A stretch of DNA of 16,845 nucleotides from Nitrososphaerales archaeon TH1177 (GTDB lineage: Archaea; Thermoproteota; Nitrososphaeria; Nitrososphaerales; Nitrososphaeraceae). The stretch lies in the NCBI GenBank assembly GCA_014523515.1, contig JAATVJ010000098.1:1-16845 (forward strand). The letters are read 5' to 3'. Below the pieces are notes generated by a model, which saw only the letters and a program-made list of their open reading frames with translations, made no database searches and was not told the origin of the DNA. This document shows, piece after piece, positions 1-8,434 of this stretch (positions are counted from its first letter, which is position 1; each line of letters starts with the position of its first letter). A program made the position numbers and the translations under genes.

Positions 1-838
1 AAAAATTAATTCTAGACTAGGGGTATTAGCTGAAACATTTGGATTCGGGATGGGTTTAGGAAGTCAAAGAGCAGGATTAAAAAGCGGATCATTAGCAGAA
101 ACTTATTCTGTTGCTAGAAAGAATGCACCTTCAGCTTTTTTAATAGCCAATATTGGTGGTGCACAGCTTGCAGAAGGATTAGATATCAAGATGATTGAAA
201 AAATAATTTCCATGATTGATGCTAATGCTTTGGTAATTCATCTTAATCCATTACAAGAATTGATACAGCCAGAAGGAGAACCAAGATATAGAGGTGTTTT
301 AGAAAAGATATCAAAAATTACAGAAAGCATAAGCATTCCAATAATAGTTAAAGAAGTGGGTGCAGGTATTTCGAGAGAAGTTGCTATAAAACTTGAAAAA
401 GCAAAGGTCAATTGTATCAATATAGCTGGAACTGGAGGTACAAGTTGGGCTGGAATAGAAAAAATAAGAGCTAACAAAGTAAAAAACGATATTAAAGAAC
501 ATCTCGGGGAGTTATTTTGGGATTGGGGAATCCCTACTGCTTTAAGTTTAATAGAGGTTCGTAATTCTGTAGAACTACCATTGATTGCATCTGGTGGCAT
601 TCGAAATGGTCTTGAAATAGCAAAATGTATATCACTAGGAGCAAATATGTGCGCAATGGCATACCCATTTCTTAAAGCTGCTTCAGAATCTAAAGAAAAC
701 CTTTCTAAATTTTCTGAACAAATAATTAATGAATTGAAAGGAACAATGTTTCTAACAGGATCATCAAATATTTTAGATTTATCTAAATCAAGACTTATAT
801 TAACTGGAGAATTAGCAGACATGGTTATTAGAAAATGA
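1..838 (+). CDS. fni: Type 2 isopentenyl-diphosphate delta-isomerase, 5' end outside the window
   Basis: This FMN-dependent enzyme interconverts isopentenyl and dimethylallyl diphosphate, the step before prenyl chain elongation for archaeal ether lipids. The reading frame is open from base 2, and residues typical of the family's interior already precede the first internal ATG at 50, so the true start is upstream of the window. Family signatures visible in order: GMGLGSQRA (nt 47-73), IANIGGAQL, VIHLNPLQE (near nt 236), VKEVGAGIS (near nt 347), AGTGGTSWAGIE (near nt 425), FWDWGIPTALSL (near nt 515) and the phosphate-binding IASGGIRNG (near nt 587). The C-terminus looks complete. The stop overlaps the start of the next gene by 4 bases (ATGA), so the two are probably translationally coupled. 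Identity is very secure; only the missing N-terminus limits it. Confidence 0.95.
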   Translation, partial: KINSRLGVLAETFGFGMGLGSQRAGLKSGSLAETYSVARKNAPSAFLIANIGGAQLAEGLDIKMIEKIISMIDANALVIHLNPLQELIQPEGEPRYRGVLEKISKITESISIPIIVKEVGAGISREVAIKLEKAKVNCINIAGTGGTSWAGIEKIRANKVKNDIKEHLGELFWDWGIPTALSLIEVRNSVELPLIASGGIRNGLEIAKCISLGANMCAMAYPFLKAASESKENLSKFSEQIINELKGTMFLTGSSNILDLSKSRLILTGELADMVIRK

Positions 839-1836
839 GGAATACCACCAAAATAGAGATTGAGAATTATATTCATAAAATTAATAATTATTTTATTTCT
901 TTTCTTTCAGGAGAACCTTCAGAATTATATGAAGCGTCTTCTCATTATATAAGAAGCGGTGGAAAACGTCTTAGACCAATAATGGTTATAAAATCTTGTG
1001 AAATGTTTGGAGGTAGTCAAGAAGATGCATTACCAGCCGCCTCAGCAGTAGAGTTTATTCATAATTTTTCACTAGTTCATGATGATATAATGGATAATGA
1101 TGATCTTAGACATGGAATTCCTACTGTTCATAAAAATTACGGCTTGCCTCTTGCAATTTTATCAGGAGATATTCTTTTCTCAAAAGCTTTTCAAATTTTA
1201 TCTACCAATAACACAAAGTCAATAAAAGAAATTTCTTTGTTAAGCATGATAAGAAAACTTTCATCAGCATGTATCGACATATGTGAAGGTCAATGCAAAG
1301 ATCTTCAATTTTCTAGGGCATATAATTTTCCTACAGAAGATGAATATATCCAGATGATTGCAAAAAAAACGGCTGCTTTATTTGAAGTTTCCTGTTCGTT
1401 AGGAGCTCTTTCTTCTCGAGATGCTACAGAAAATGACGTAAATAATATGGCCAATTTTGGAAAGAATTCTGGTATTGCATTTCAATTAATTGATGATTTA
1501 ATTGGAATATCTGGAGACATTAAAAAAACTGGGAAAGCAGTAGGAAACGATATCAGGGAAGGAAAAAAAACATATCCAATTTTATTATCAATCAATAAAG
1601 CTTCAGAATTAGAAAGATCTCAGATTTTGAAAGTTTTTGGTAAATCTGAATGTGAAAGTATGAGTTTAAAAAAAGCGATAGATATAATATCATCTCTCCA
1701 AATCGAAAATATTGTAAGAAAAAATGCAATGGATTATATAAACAAAGCTATGGAGTCAATAAATCATTACAAAGATTCCGATCCCAAAAATTTTCTTCAA
1801 GAAATATCTCATTTCATAGTTGAAAGGAGTAAATAA
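835..1836 (+). CDS. idsA: Geranylgeranyl diphosphate synthase (polyprenyl synthetase family)
   Basis: Short-chain trans-prenyl diphosphate synthase that condenses isopentenyl diphosphate onto an allylic primer to give the C20 precursor of archaeal lipids. The 333-residue length is normal for the family. The substrate-binding motifs are clear: GGKRLRP near residue 42, first Asp-rich motif DDIMD at 83-87, and second Asp-rich motif beginning D220-D221 (DDLIG), followed by GKAVGNDIREGKKTYP. The fifth residue before the first motif is Phe, as in archaeal type I GGPP synthases, where a bulky residue there limits chain length; this supports a C20 product, though that is inference. The ATG overlaps the fni stop by 4 bases, and gltX follows after 2 bases, so it belongs to the fni-idsA-gltX operon. 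The symbol follows common archaeal usage. Confidence 0.93.
   Translation: MRNTTKIEIENYIHKINNYFISFLSGEPSELYEASSHYIRSGGKRLRPIMVIKSCEMFGGSQEDALPAASAVEFIHNFSLVHDDIMDNDDLRHGIPTVHKNYGLPLAILSGDILFSKAFQILSTNNTKSIKEISLLSMIRKLSSACIDICEGQCKDLQFSRAYNFPTEDEYIQMIAKKTAALFEVSCSLGALSSRDATENDVNNMANFGKNSGIAFQLIDDLIGISGDIKKTGKAVGNDIREGKKTYPILLSINKASELERSQILKVFGKSECESMSLKKAIDIISSLQIENIVRKNAMDYINKAMESINHYKDSDPKNFLQEISHFIVERSK
1826..1829 (+). promoter_or_regulatory. Shine-Dalgarno site for gltX
   Basis: GGAG lies inside the last codons of idsA, 9 bases before the TTG at 1839. It supports the non-ATG start of gltX, since no ATG or GTG gives as good a fit at this junction. Confidence 0.6.
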
Positions 1837-1838
1837 TA

Positions 1839-3566
1839 TTGGATATTGATGAAGAAATAATAAAATTAGCAGAGGTTATTATATTAAAAAATGCGTTAGA
1901 TTATAATGGGAAGGCCAGGCTCGATTCAGTTATTTCTAAAATACTAGGATCTAAACCAGAGATAAAAACACAAATCAAGAATATTATACCTAAAGTTAAA
2001 GAAATACTTGAACATATCAATTCATTACCGATACATGAACAGAGAGACTTGTTAATTGTCAAGTGTCCTCAAGGTTTAGAACCAAAAAAGGTAATTGAAA
2101 AAAATGAATCGCAATTACCTCCCCTAATTAAAGCAGAGTTAGGAAAAGTAATAACGAGATTTCCTCCTGAACCAAATGGATATCCTCATATAGGTCATGC
2201 GAAGGCAGCTGTAATTGATCAAGAATATGCGAAAATGTATTCTGGAAAATTTATATTAAGATTTGATGATACAAATCCTTTAAACGAGAAAATAGAATAT
2301 TATGATGCAATTATGGAAGGAATATCATGGTTAAATATAATTCCGGATTTAATTAAAAATACTTCAGATGATATTTATTTGTTACATGATTATGGTAAAA
2401 AATTAATAAATAAGAATAGAGCGTATGTTTGTACTTGTAATCAAACAACCATTCACGATTTAAGATCAAAAGGAATTCCATGTCAATGTAGAAAAGACTC
2501 TGAATACAATTTAGAAAATTCAGATAAAATTTTTAATGGATATTACCATCAAAATGAAGCTATAATCAGATTCAAAGGAAATATGAATAGCAATAATACA
2601 GTAATGAGAGATCCGACACTCTTTAGAATAATTGGATCTAGCCATCCTAAGAGAGGCGAAAAAATAACTCTTTGGCCTACATATGACTTTGCTGCACCAA
2701 TCGAGGATAGCATAGACGGGGTTACTCATGCTTTGAGAACAAAAGAATATGAATTGCGAAATGAATTATATCGTCTGATTTTAAATATTTTGGATATGAG
2801 AGTTCCGGAAGTGATAGAATTTTCGAGATTAGAATTTGAAGGATTACCAGTTTCAAAACGGAAATTGAAACCTCTTGTAGAAGATAAAAAAGTTGAAGGG
2901 TGGTCCGATCCGAGACTTCCTACTCTGATGGGATTAAAAAGAAGGGGTATTACACCAGAAGCAATAAGACGCTTTGTATTATCTCTTGGTATTACTCTAT
3001 CCGAAACTAAACCTTCTATAGAAATATTAGAATCTTTTAATCGAAAGATTATAGATTCGAAATCAAAAAGATTATCGTTTGTTAATGTTCCTTTTAAAAT
3101 AACTATTAAGAATGCAGAACCAAAAGAAGTAATTTTTAAAAATCATCCATCTTTAGAAATGGGATATAGGAAAATTAACGTAAAGAATATAGTGTACATA
3201 TCCAACCAGGATGCTGAAAAATTAAAGGTTGGAATGGAAATAAGGTTGATCGAACTATACAATATAAAAATATCTTGGATTGACAAAGATAAAAAGGAAG
3301 GAATTGCAGAGTACACAGACGACATATTAAAAGAGAATATTCAAAAAATCCAATGGGTATCAGAGCAAGATTCAATAAAGTACAAGATCTTAAAACCAAA
3401 TAAATTATTTATTGGAGATAAATTCAATTCCAATAGTCTAGAGATATTAGAAGGGTTTGCAGAATCTTTTGTGACTACTTTATCCGCTGATACAATGATT
3501 CAATTTATAAGACTTGGATTTTGTAGAATAGAAGACAACAAATCAGCTATATTTACTCATAAATAG
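1839..3566 (+). CDS. gltX: Glutamyl-tRNA synthetase, archaeal type
   Basis: Class I aminoacyl-tRNA synthetase that charges tRNA-Glu. Archaeal enzymes of this type often also charge tRNA-Gln with Glu for later amidation, which cannot be decided here. The 575-residue length is usual for the archaeal/eukaryotic GlxRS branch. An N-terminal helical region of about 105 residues precedes the Rossmann core. The HIGH-type ATP motif is in FPPEPNGYPHIGHAKAA (residues about 108-124), and the KMSKS-equivalent is VSKRKL at about residue 338, followed by GWSDPRLPTLMGLKRRGI, typical of this branch. A beta-barrel anticodon-binding region forms the C-terminus (about residues 410-570). A CxC/CxC-like cluster (CTCNQ..., PCQCRK, residues about 198-216) may bind zinc. 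Translation starts at TTG, supported by GGAG 9 bases upstream. The FAH-family gene follows after 8 bases. Confidence 0.95.
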   Translation: MDIDEEIIKLAEVIILKNALDYNGKARLDSVISKILGSKPEIKTQIKNIIPKVKEILEHINSLPIHEQRDLLIVKCPQGLEPKKVIEKNESQLPPLIKAELGKVITRFPPEPNGYPHIGHAKAAVIDQEYAKMYSGKFILRFDDTNPLNEKIEYYDAIMEGISWLNIIPDLIKNTSDDIYLLHDYGKKLINKNRAYVCTCNQTTIHDLRSKGIPCQCRKDSEYNLENSDKIFNGYYHQNEAIIRFKGNMNSNNTVMRDPTLFRIIGSSHPKRGEKITLWPTYDFAAPIEDSIDGVTHALRTKEYELRNELYRLILNILDMRVPEVIEFSRLEFEGLPVSKRKLKPLVEDKKVEGWSDPRLPTLMGLKRRGITPEAIRRFVLSLGITLSETKPSIEILESFNRKIIDSKSKRLSFVNVPFKITIKNAEPKEVIFKNHPSLEMGYRKINVKNIVYISNQDAEKLKVGMEIRLIELYNIKISWIDKDKKEGIAEYTDDILKENIQKIQWVSEQDSIKYKILKPNKLFIGDKFNSNSLEILEGFAESFVTTLSADTMIQFIRLGFCRIEDNKSAIFTHK

Positions 3567-3574
3567 GTGAAATA

Positions 3575-4459
3575 ATGAAAATAGCAAGAGTAAGAACAAA
3601 AGAATATGGAGAAACTTATGGTATAGTATCTACTAATTTAAATAAAATAATAACAAAGAACGAAATTCAAGAACAAACTGGTATACCTCTACCTCTTAAC
3701 CTAAAAGAGTTTTTATTTAATAATTGGTTAAATGAAATTATAAAAAATAATAGGAGATTAAACTTTGTTAAGAATATTAATGATAAAGAGTTACTTGCTC
3801 CTCTATCACATCCAGGTAAAATTATCTGCTTAGCTTTTAATTATTACGATCATGCAAAAGACGCTGGTCTTACTCCTAATAATGAACCTGTGATTTTTTT
3901 AAAACCTAGAACAGCCTTAAATAATCCATATGATGACATTCTTTGTCCCGGAAACGTTCAACGGCTAGACTACGAGGCAGAAATAGCAGTTATAATTGGT
4001 AAAATAACAAAGAAGGTTACAGAAGATGAAGCAATAAATTCAATATTTGGATATATGATATTTCATGATGTATCAGCCAGAGATATCCAATTTCAAGATA
4101 AACAATTTACAAGAGGAAAAAGTATTGATACATTTGCTCCGTGTGGTCCTTGGATAACTACAAAAGACGAAATCAATGATCCTCAAAATTTAAAAATAAT
4201 AACAAAAGTTAATGGAGAAGTACGACAGAATTCAACAAGCAGTAAAATGGTGATACCTATTAAAAAAATAATCTCAAGTTTGAGTCAATTAATAACTATT
4301 GAACCAGGAGATATAATTTCGACAGGTACACCGGCTGGAGTAGCAATGTCAATGAATAATCCAAAGTACTTGAAAGATGGCGATTTGATAGAAATTAGTA
4401 TAGAAAAACTTGGCACCATAAGAAACAAAGTTATTTTCATAGAAAAGGTAAAGTTATAG
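3575..4459 (+). CDS. Fumarylacetoacetate hydrolase family protein
   Basis: Metal-dependent enzyme of the FAH superfamily. Members cleave or decarboxylate beta-keto or dienoic acids (acylpyruvases, oxaloacetate decarboxylases, hydratases), and the true substrate cannot be read from sequence. A poorly conserved N-terminal domain (residues 1-75) is followed by the catalytic fold. Visible motifs: KIICLAFNYYDHAKD near residue 85, the metal ligands E134 and E136 in DYEAEIAVIIG, and Asp165 in HDVSARD. KSIDTFAPCGPWI follows, then GDIISTGTPAGVA near residue 248. All expected metal ligands are present, so it should be active. A GGTGA sequence just after the gltX stop sits 4-5 bases before the ATG. It is the last gene of the fni operon. 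The FAH gene has no obvious pathway partner here, which suggests general metabolite repair rather than catabolism. Confidence 0.88.
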   Translation: MKIARVRTKEYGETYGIVSTNLNKIITKNEIQEQTGIPLPLNLKEFLFNNWLNEIIKNNRRLNFVKNINDKELLAPLSHPGKIICLAFNYYDHAKDAGLTPNNEPVIFLKPRTALNNPYDDILCPGNVQRLDYEAEIAVIIGKITKKVTEDEAINSIFGYMIFHDVSARDIQFQDKQFTRGKSIDTFAPCGPWITTKDEINDPQNLKIITKVNGEVRQNSTSSKMVIPIKKIISSLSQLITIEPGDIISTGTPAGVAMSMNNPKYLKDGDLIEISIEKLGTIRNKVIFIEKVKL

Positions 4460-4460
4460 A

Positions 4461-4760
4461 TCAAGATTGATTTTTTTGATATTTTTCTATAATTCTATTG
4501 AGCTTCAATACTTCTTCTTCTAAATTCCTAGAGTATTGTTCAAAAGATTTTATTAAATTTCCACGCAGATTAGATAGCTGGATTGCAATATTTAAGATAT
4601 CTAAACTAGATTCAAAGGATCTTTCTGTTGCAAATACTTTCATTTTTTCGTTAAATAATTCCATTATTCTTTTTTGTTCTAATTTTTGTTCATTAATAAA
4701 ATTAGCTAAATCTTCATTTCCAGGATTGTTAAAATTTCTAATATTTTGCCAATTAATCAT
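4461..4760 (-). CDS. Small helical/coiled-coil protein of unknown function
   Basis: I do not recognise a family. From the ATG at 4760 the product is 99 residues, very rich in Glu, Lys, Asn and Leu and predicted mostly helical. A coiled-coil segment ends the protein (NLEEEVLKLNRIIEKYQK), and a second amphipathic stretch runs from about residue 14 to 45. There is no signal peptide in this form. The frame stays open upstream to a TTG at 4844, which would add a hydrophobic 28-residue leader (ILLNKY region), with another ATG at 4811. The leader falls in an AT-rich tandem duplication and looks like translated promoter DNA, so I prefer 4760. The gene ends one base from the FAH stop, tail to tail, and is divergent from the flavoprotein gene. 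It could be a structural or adaptor protein; no function is claimed. Confidence 0.6.
   Translation of the reverse strand: MINWQNIRNFNNPGNEDLANFINEQKLEQKRIMELFNEKMKVFATERSFESSLDILNIAIQLSNLRGNLIKSFEQYSRNLEEEVLKLNRIIEKYQKNQS
4466..4487 (+). terminator. T-run terminator after the FAH-family gene
   Basis: Seven T residues followed closely by five more lie directly downstream of the FAH stop. This matches the hairpin-free oligo-T terminators of archaea. It sits within the last codons of the convergent gene. Confidence 0.5.
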
Positions 4761-4828
4761 ATATTTATTTAATAATATATAACAAAAAATAAAACTTTTG
4801 TCATTTATCATATATTTAATTAATAATA
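4757..4828. repeat. Imperfect tandem duplication of a promoter/start region
   Basis: The 21 bases at 4757-4777 recur at 4808-4828 with one mismatch, an offset of 51 bases. On the minus strand each copy contains TATTATTAA followed by an ATG, and both ATGs are followed by Ile-Asn codons. The offset is a multiple of three, so the frame stays open through both. Low complexity lowers the confidence, but the similarity continues beyond the ATG (CAAAA after it in both copies). Confidence 0.5.
4774..4783 (-). promoter_or_regulatory. TATA-like box for the small helical protein gene
   Basis: Minus-strand TTATATATTA begins 23 bases before the ATG at 4760. This fits a TATA box driving a transcript with little or no leader. 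Confidence 0.4.
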
Positions 4829-4830
4829 AC

Positions 4831-4838
4831 ATATATAA
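4831..4838 (+). promoter_or_regulatory. TATA box for the flavoprotein gene
   Basis: ATATATAA is centred about 34 bases before the ATG at 4869. With the usual 26-base spacing this puts the transcript start within about 10 bases of the start codon. Confidence 0.5.
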
Positions 4839-4868
4839 GGACAAGATAGAGATTATTCGGTATTACCT

Positions 4869-5735
4869 ATGGTTGTGGAGAATAAAGGTACGATTTCTTA
4901 TATTAGGATTTTGAAGGAAGATCTTGAGATTTTACGTATAAAACCACTAGATGGGCCAATACCAGATTTCAAAGCTGGCCAGTTCGTTACATTAGCTGCT
5001 AATAATCCGACGGAAGGAAAAGTAGTTAGAAGAGCTTATTCAATAGCATCGCCACCAGAACAGAAAAAATATTTTGAATTATTAATTAGATGGGTAAAGA
5101 AACCATTACCAGGAAGATTAACAACTCAAATATTTAATCGTAAAGAAGGAGAACAGATCGGCTGGCTAAAGCCCACTGGCATATTTACAATAAATGAAAA
5201 ACTGCATGATGGAAGTCCAGATAATAGAAGGCTTGTTTTAATTGGAGGTGGAACGGGGCTTGCTCCATTTATAGCCTATAGTTTACATCTTAAAACTATT
5301 GGCAGTAAAAGAGAGATAGTTGTTCTTCATGGTGCTAGTTATGTTGATGAACTAAGTTATAGAGAATTACTGACTGAGTTAGAAGAAGAAAGTTTAGATA
5401 AAGGAAAAGATAATTGGAATTTTAGATATAGAGCAAGTATAAGCAGACCACAAGAATTTTTCAATCGCTCGTGGGGAGGACAAAAAGGTAGAGTTGAATC
5501 ATTTTTGAAGCCGAAACTGCCAGCGGGCTTTAGCCAGCCGATCGCTGATCATCTATCTCCTTTAGAAGAGTTAGTGGGGGAAAAAATAACTCCTGAAAAT
5601 ACTTCATTTTATGTTTGTGGATGGCAAGGTACTGTAGATGGCGTCTTAGATTTCTTAGCACCTAAAGGGTTTGTTGATGAAAGACACAAGAGACCAGATG
5701 GTAGTTATGAGGTTAAATTTGAATCCTATGGCTAA
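4869..5735 (+). CDS. Ferredoxin--NAD(P)H reductase-like flavoprotein
   Basis: Soluble FAD- and NAD(P)H-binding oxidoreductase of the plant/bacterial FNR superfamily, passing electrons between a reduced nicotinamide and a one-electron carrier such as ferredoxin. FAD domain: RRAYSIASPP at residues 54-63 (the RxYS motif) and GRLTTQIF near 82. NAD(P) domain: IGGGTGLAP starting at residue 125, and the C-terminal FYVCGWQGTVDGVLDFL near 247, which has the family's CG dinucleotide. No iron-sulfur cysteine set is present, so this is a bare FNR module. A proline-rich stretch at about residues 214-240, with locally higher GC (near nt 5510-5550), interrupts the NAD domain. The C-terminus ends FESYG; a terminal aromatic region can stack on the flavin in this family. 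The partner and coenzyme preference are unknown. Confidence 0.88.
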   Translation: MVVENKGTISYIRILKEDLEILRIKPLDGPIPDFKAGQFVTLAANNPTEGKVVRRAYSIASPPEQKKYFELLIRWVKKPLPGRLTTQIFNRKEGEQIGWLKPTGIFTINEKLHDGSPDNRRLVLIGGGTGLAPFIAYSLHLKTIGSKREIVVLHGASYVDELSYRELLTELEEESLDKGKDNWNFRYRASISRPQEFFNRSWGGQKGRVESFLKPKLPAGFSQPIADHLSPLEELVGEKITPENTSFYVCGWQGTVDGVLDFLAPKGFVDERHKRPDGSYEVKFESYG

Positions 5736-5758
5736 ATTTATCTTTCAATACATCAAAA

Positions 5759-6097
5759 ATGAAATTCGAATTTGAAGAATTTTCTTCTATAGAAGACTTA
5801 TTTCTTTACATGGCATCTATTGCTCCCTATATGAAACAAGTATTACCAATAACATATTACAAAGGATATCTTTTATCACTTGTCCCTATTTCACAGCTTA
5901 GCACAGAGATATTAATGATGGTTTATGTCAAAACAGAAATGTCCACAGGTTTAATTGAATTTGATATTTCAACGAGAAAATATAAAACCGTCCAATCTAT
6001 TGAACGTGCAGATAAAAATTATTTTATAATAATAAAGCCAAAATCAACTACATTAGCAGATAAAGCTATTGCAAATTTATTGAATAACCAAAAATAA
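5759..6097 (+). CDS. Conserved-looking small protein of unknown function
   Basis: I do not recognise this 112-residue protein. It has mixed alpha/beta character: an N-terminal acidic segment (FEFEEFSSIEDLFLY), a central hydrophobic strand-rich part (ILMMVYVKTEM, residues about 56-66), and a C-terminal helix (TLADKAIANLLNN). There is no convincing membrane segment, signal peptide, Cys/His cluster or known motif. It lies 23 bases after the flavoprotein gene on the same strand, so it probably shares that transcript. The gene is open, starts with ATG and is followed by T-rich DNA. Its codon usage matches its neighbours. Confidence 0.65.
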   Translation: MKFEFEEFSSIEDLFLYMASIAPYMKQVLPITYYKGYLLSLVPISQLSTEILMMVYVKTEMSTGLIEFDISTRKYKTVQSIERADKNYFIIIKPKSTTLADKAIANLLNNQK

Positions 6098-6121
6098 AAA
6101 AAAGATAAATTTTTCTCGATT

Positions 6122-7699
<1,578 letters not shown>

Positions 7700-7707
7700 T
7701 ATAATAA

Positions 7708-7714
7708 TCCTCTC
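7708..7714 (-). promoter_or_regulatory. Shine-Dalgarno site for the radical SAM gene
   Basis: GAGAGGA on the minus strand stands 8 bases before the ATG at 7699 and fixes that start. Confidence 0.6.
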
Positions 7715-7734
7715 ATCTCATCCTCAGAGAATCA

Positions 7735-7744
7735 GATATAAATT
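7735..7744 (-). promoter_or_regulatory. TATA box for the radical SAM gene
   Basis: Minus-strand AATTTATATC is centred about 41 bases before the ATG. A transcript start 26 bases on would leave a leader of about 15 bases, just enough to contain the Shine-Dalgarno site. Confidence 0.45.
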
Positions 7745-7795
7745 GATTATCATAAGCTTACTATTATAGAGTGTCGTATTCCTCAAAACAATTAC

Positions 7796-8221
7796 TCAAT
7801 ATAATCCCTTTTCATGCCCTTCTATCATTATTGATTTCAATTGCTTTCTATTAAGATAGGTTAAAGCTTCTGAAAATGTTGTCCATATAAAATCATCGTG
7901 TTCATTAGAAAGGGTTATATCTCGAACATTAGTAGTGGCGTAATAGAAACTAACTTCTTTTCTAGATTTAATGCCTTCGCCCTTAAAAAATGAATATTTT
8001 ATTCTTCCAATAAAAGATAATATATTCAAAGAATTTATTCCTGTTTCTTCATATACTTCCCTAAATAGAGTTTGAATTTCAGTTTCTCCTTCCTCCTTAT
8101 GACCCTGTGGAAACCCCCAATATCCTCTACGATTTCTTAGTAATAGAAATTCTGGGTCTTTCATTTTACTTAGCGATGTTTGATATTTTATGACTGCACC
8201 AACTGATTTTTCTATATTCAC
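7796..8221 (-). CDS. Nudix hydrolase
   Basis: A 141-residue pyrophosphohydrolase that cleaves a nucleoside diphosphate linked to another moiety. The Nudix box is complete at residues 40-62: Gly40, Glu46, then R54-E55, E58, E59 and Gly61 in the order GX5EX7REUXEEXGU. The preceding GYWGFPQG matches the Ap4A-hydrolase/MutT-type lead-in (W-G-x-P-x-G), so dinucleoside polyphosphates are a reasonable but unproven substrate. The length is that of a single-domain Nudix protein. Translation begins at GTG (8221), chosen because the frame has no better start and a TATA-like box lies about 31 bases upstream. It precedes the radical SAM gene on the same strand but is separated from it by a promoter. Confidence 0.9.
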   Translation of the reverse strand: MNIEKSVGAVIKYQTSLSKMKDPEFLLLRNRRGYWGFPQGHKEEGETEIQTLFREVYEETGINSLNILSFIGRIKYSFFKGEGIKSRKEVSFYYATTNVRDITLSNEHDDFIWTTFSEALTYLNRKQLKSIMIEGHEKGLY

Positions 8222-8248
8222 ACTACATTAATTTTTTAGAAAACAGAA

Positions 8249-8256
8249 TTATAATA
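8249..8256 (-). promoter_or_regulatory. TATA-like box for the Nudix gene
   Basis: Minus-strand ATTATAAT centred about 31 bases before the GTG at 8221, consistent with a nearly leaderless transcript. It lies in the 87-base divergent spacer shared with the tRNA gene. Confidence 0.45.
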
Positions 8257-8263
8257 TTGTTTC

Positions 8264-8275
8264 TTAAAAATATTA
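8264..8275 (+). promoter_or_regulatory. Possible box A promoter element of tRNA-Ala
   Basis: An A/T block (TTAAAAATATTA-like) centred about 40 bases upstream of the mature tRNA 5' end, leaving room for a short precursor leader. It is weakly distinguishable from the surrounding AT-rich DNA. Confidence 0.3.
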
Positions 8276-8308
8276 ATATCGAGTTAAGTTTTATTTTTAA
8301 TAATGTGG

Positions 8309-8382
8309 GGGCCGGTCGTCTAGTCCGGTAGGATACGGCATTGGCATTGCTGAGATCGTGGGTTCGAATCCCACCCGGTCCA
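8309..8382 (+). tRNA. tRNA-Ala (anticodon GGC)
   Basis: The 74-base cloverleaf folds completely. The acceptor stem pairs 8309-8315 with 8375-8381 and has the G3-U70 wobble pair, the main alanine identity element. The D arm starts at 8318 (GTCT) and contains the GG pair in CCGGTA. The anticodon stem is CGGCA/TGCTG, with loop TTGGCAT and anticodon GGC at 8343-8345. The T arm is GTGGG/CCCAC with loop TTCGAAT. The discriminator base is A. There is no intron, and CCA is not encoded. GGC reads the GCC and GCU alanine codons. Confidence 0.96.
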
Positions 8383-8434
8383 CTAATAATATATTAATAA
8401 AAATTATTAATGAAATAAAGTATTAAAAAATCAG

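Noticed and set aside
238..876. Long open frame antisense to fni
   Set aside because: It mirrors the codon pattern of a very well supported gene on the other strand and shows no family motif of its own.
4498..4782. Plus-strand open frame over the small helical protein
   Set aside because: The Ser/Phe/Leu-rich product is what the reverse of a Glu/Lys-rich helix gives; the minus-strand gene is the better choice.
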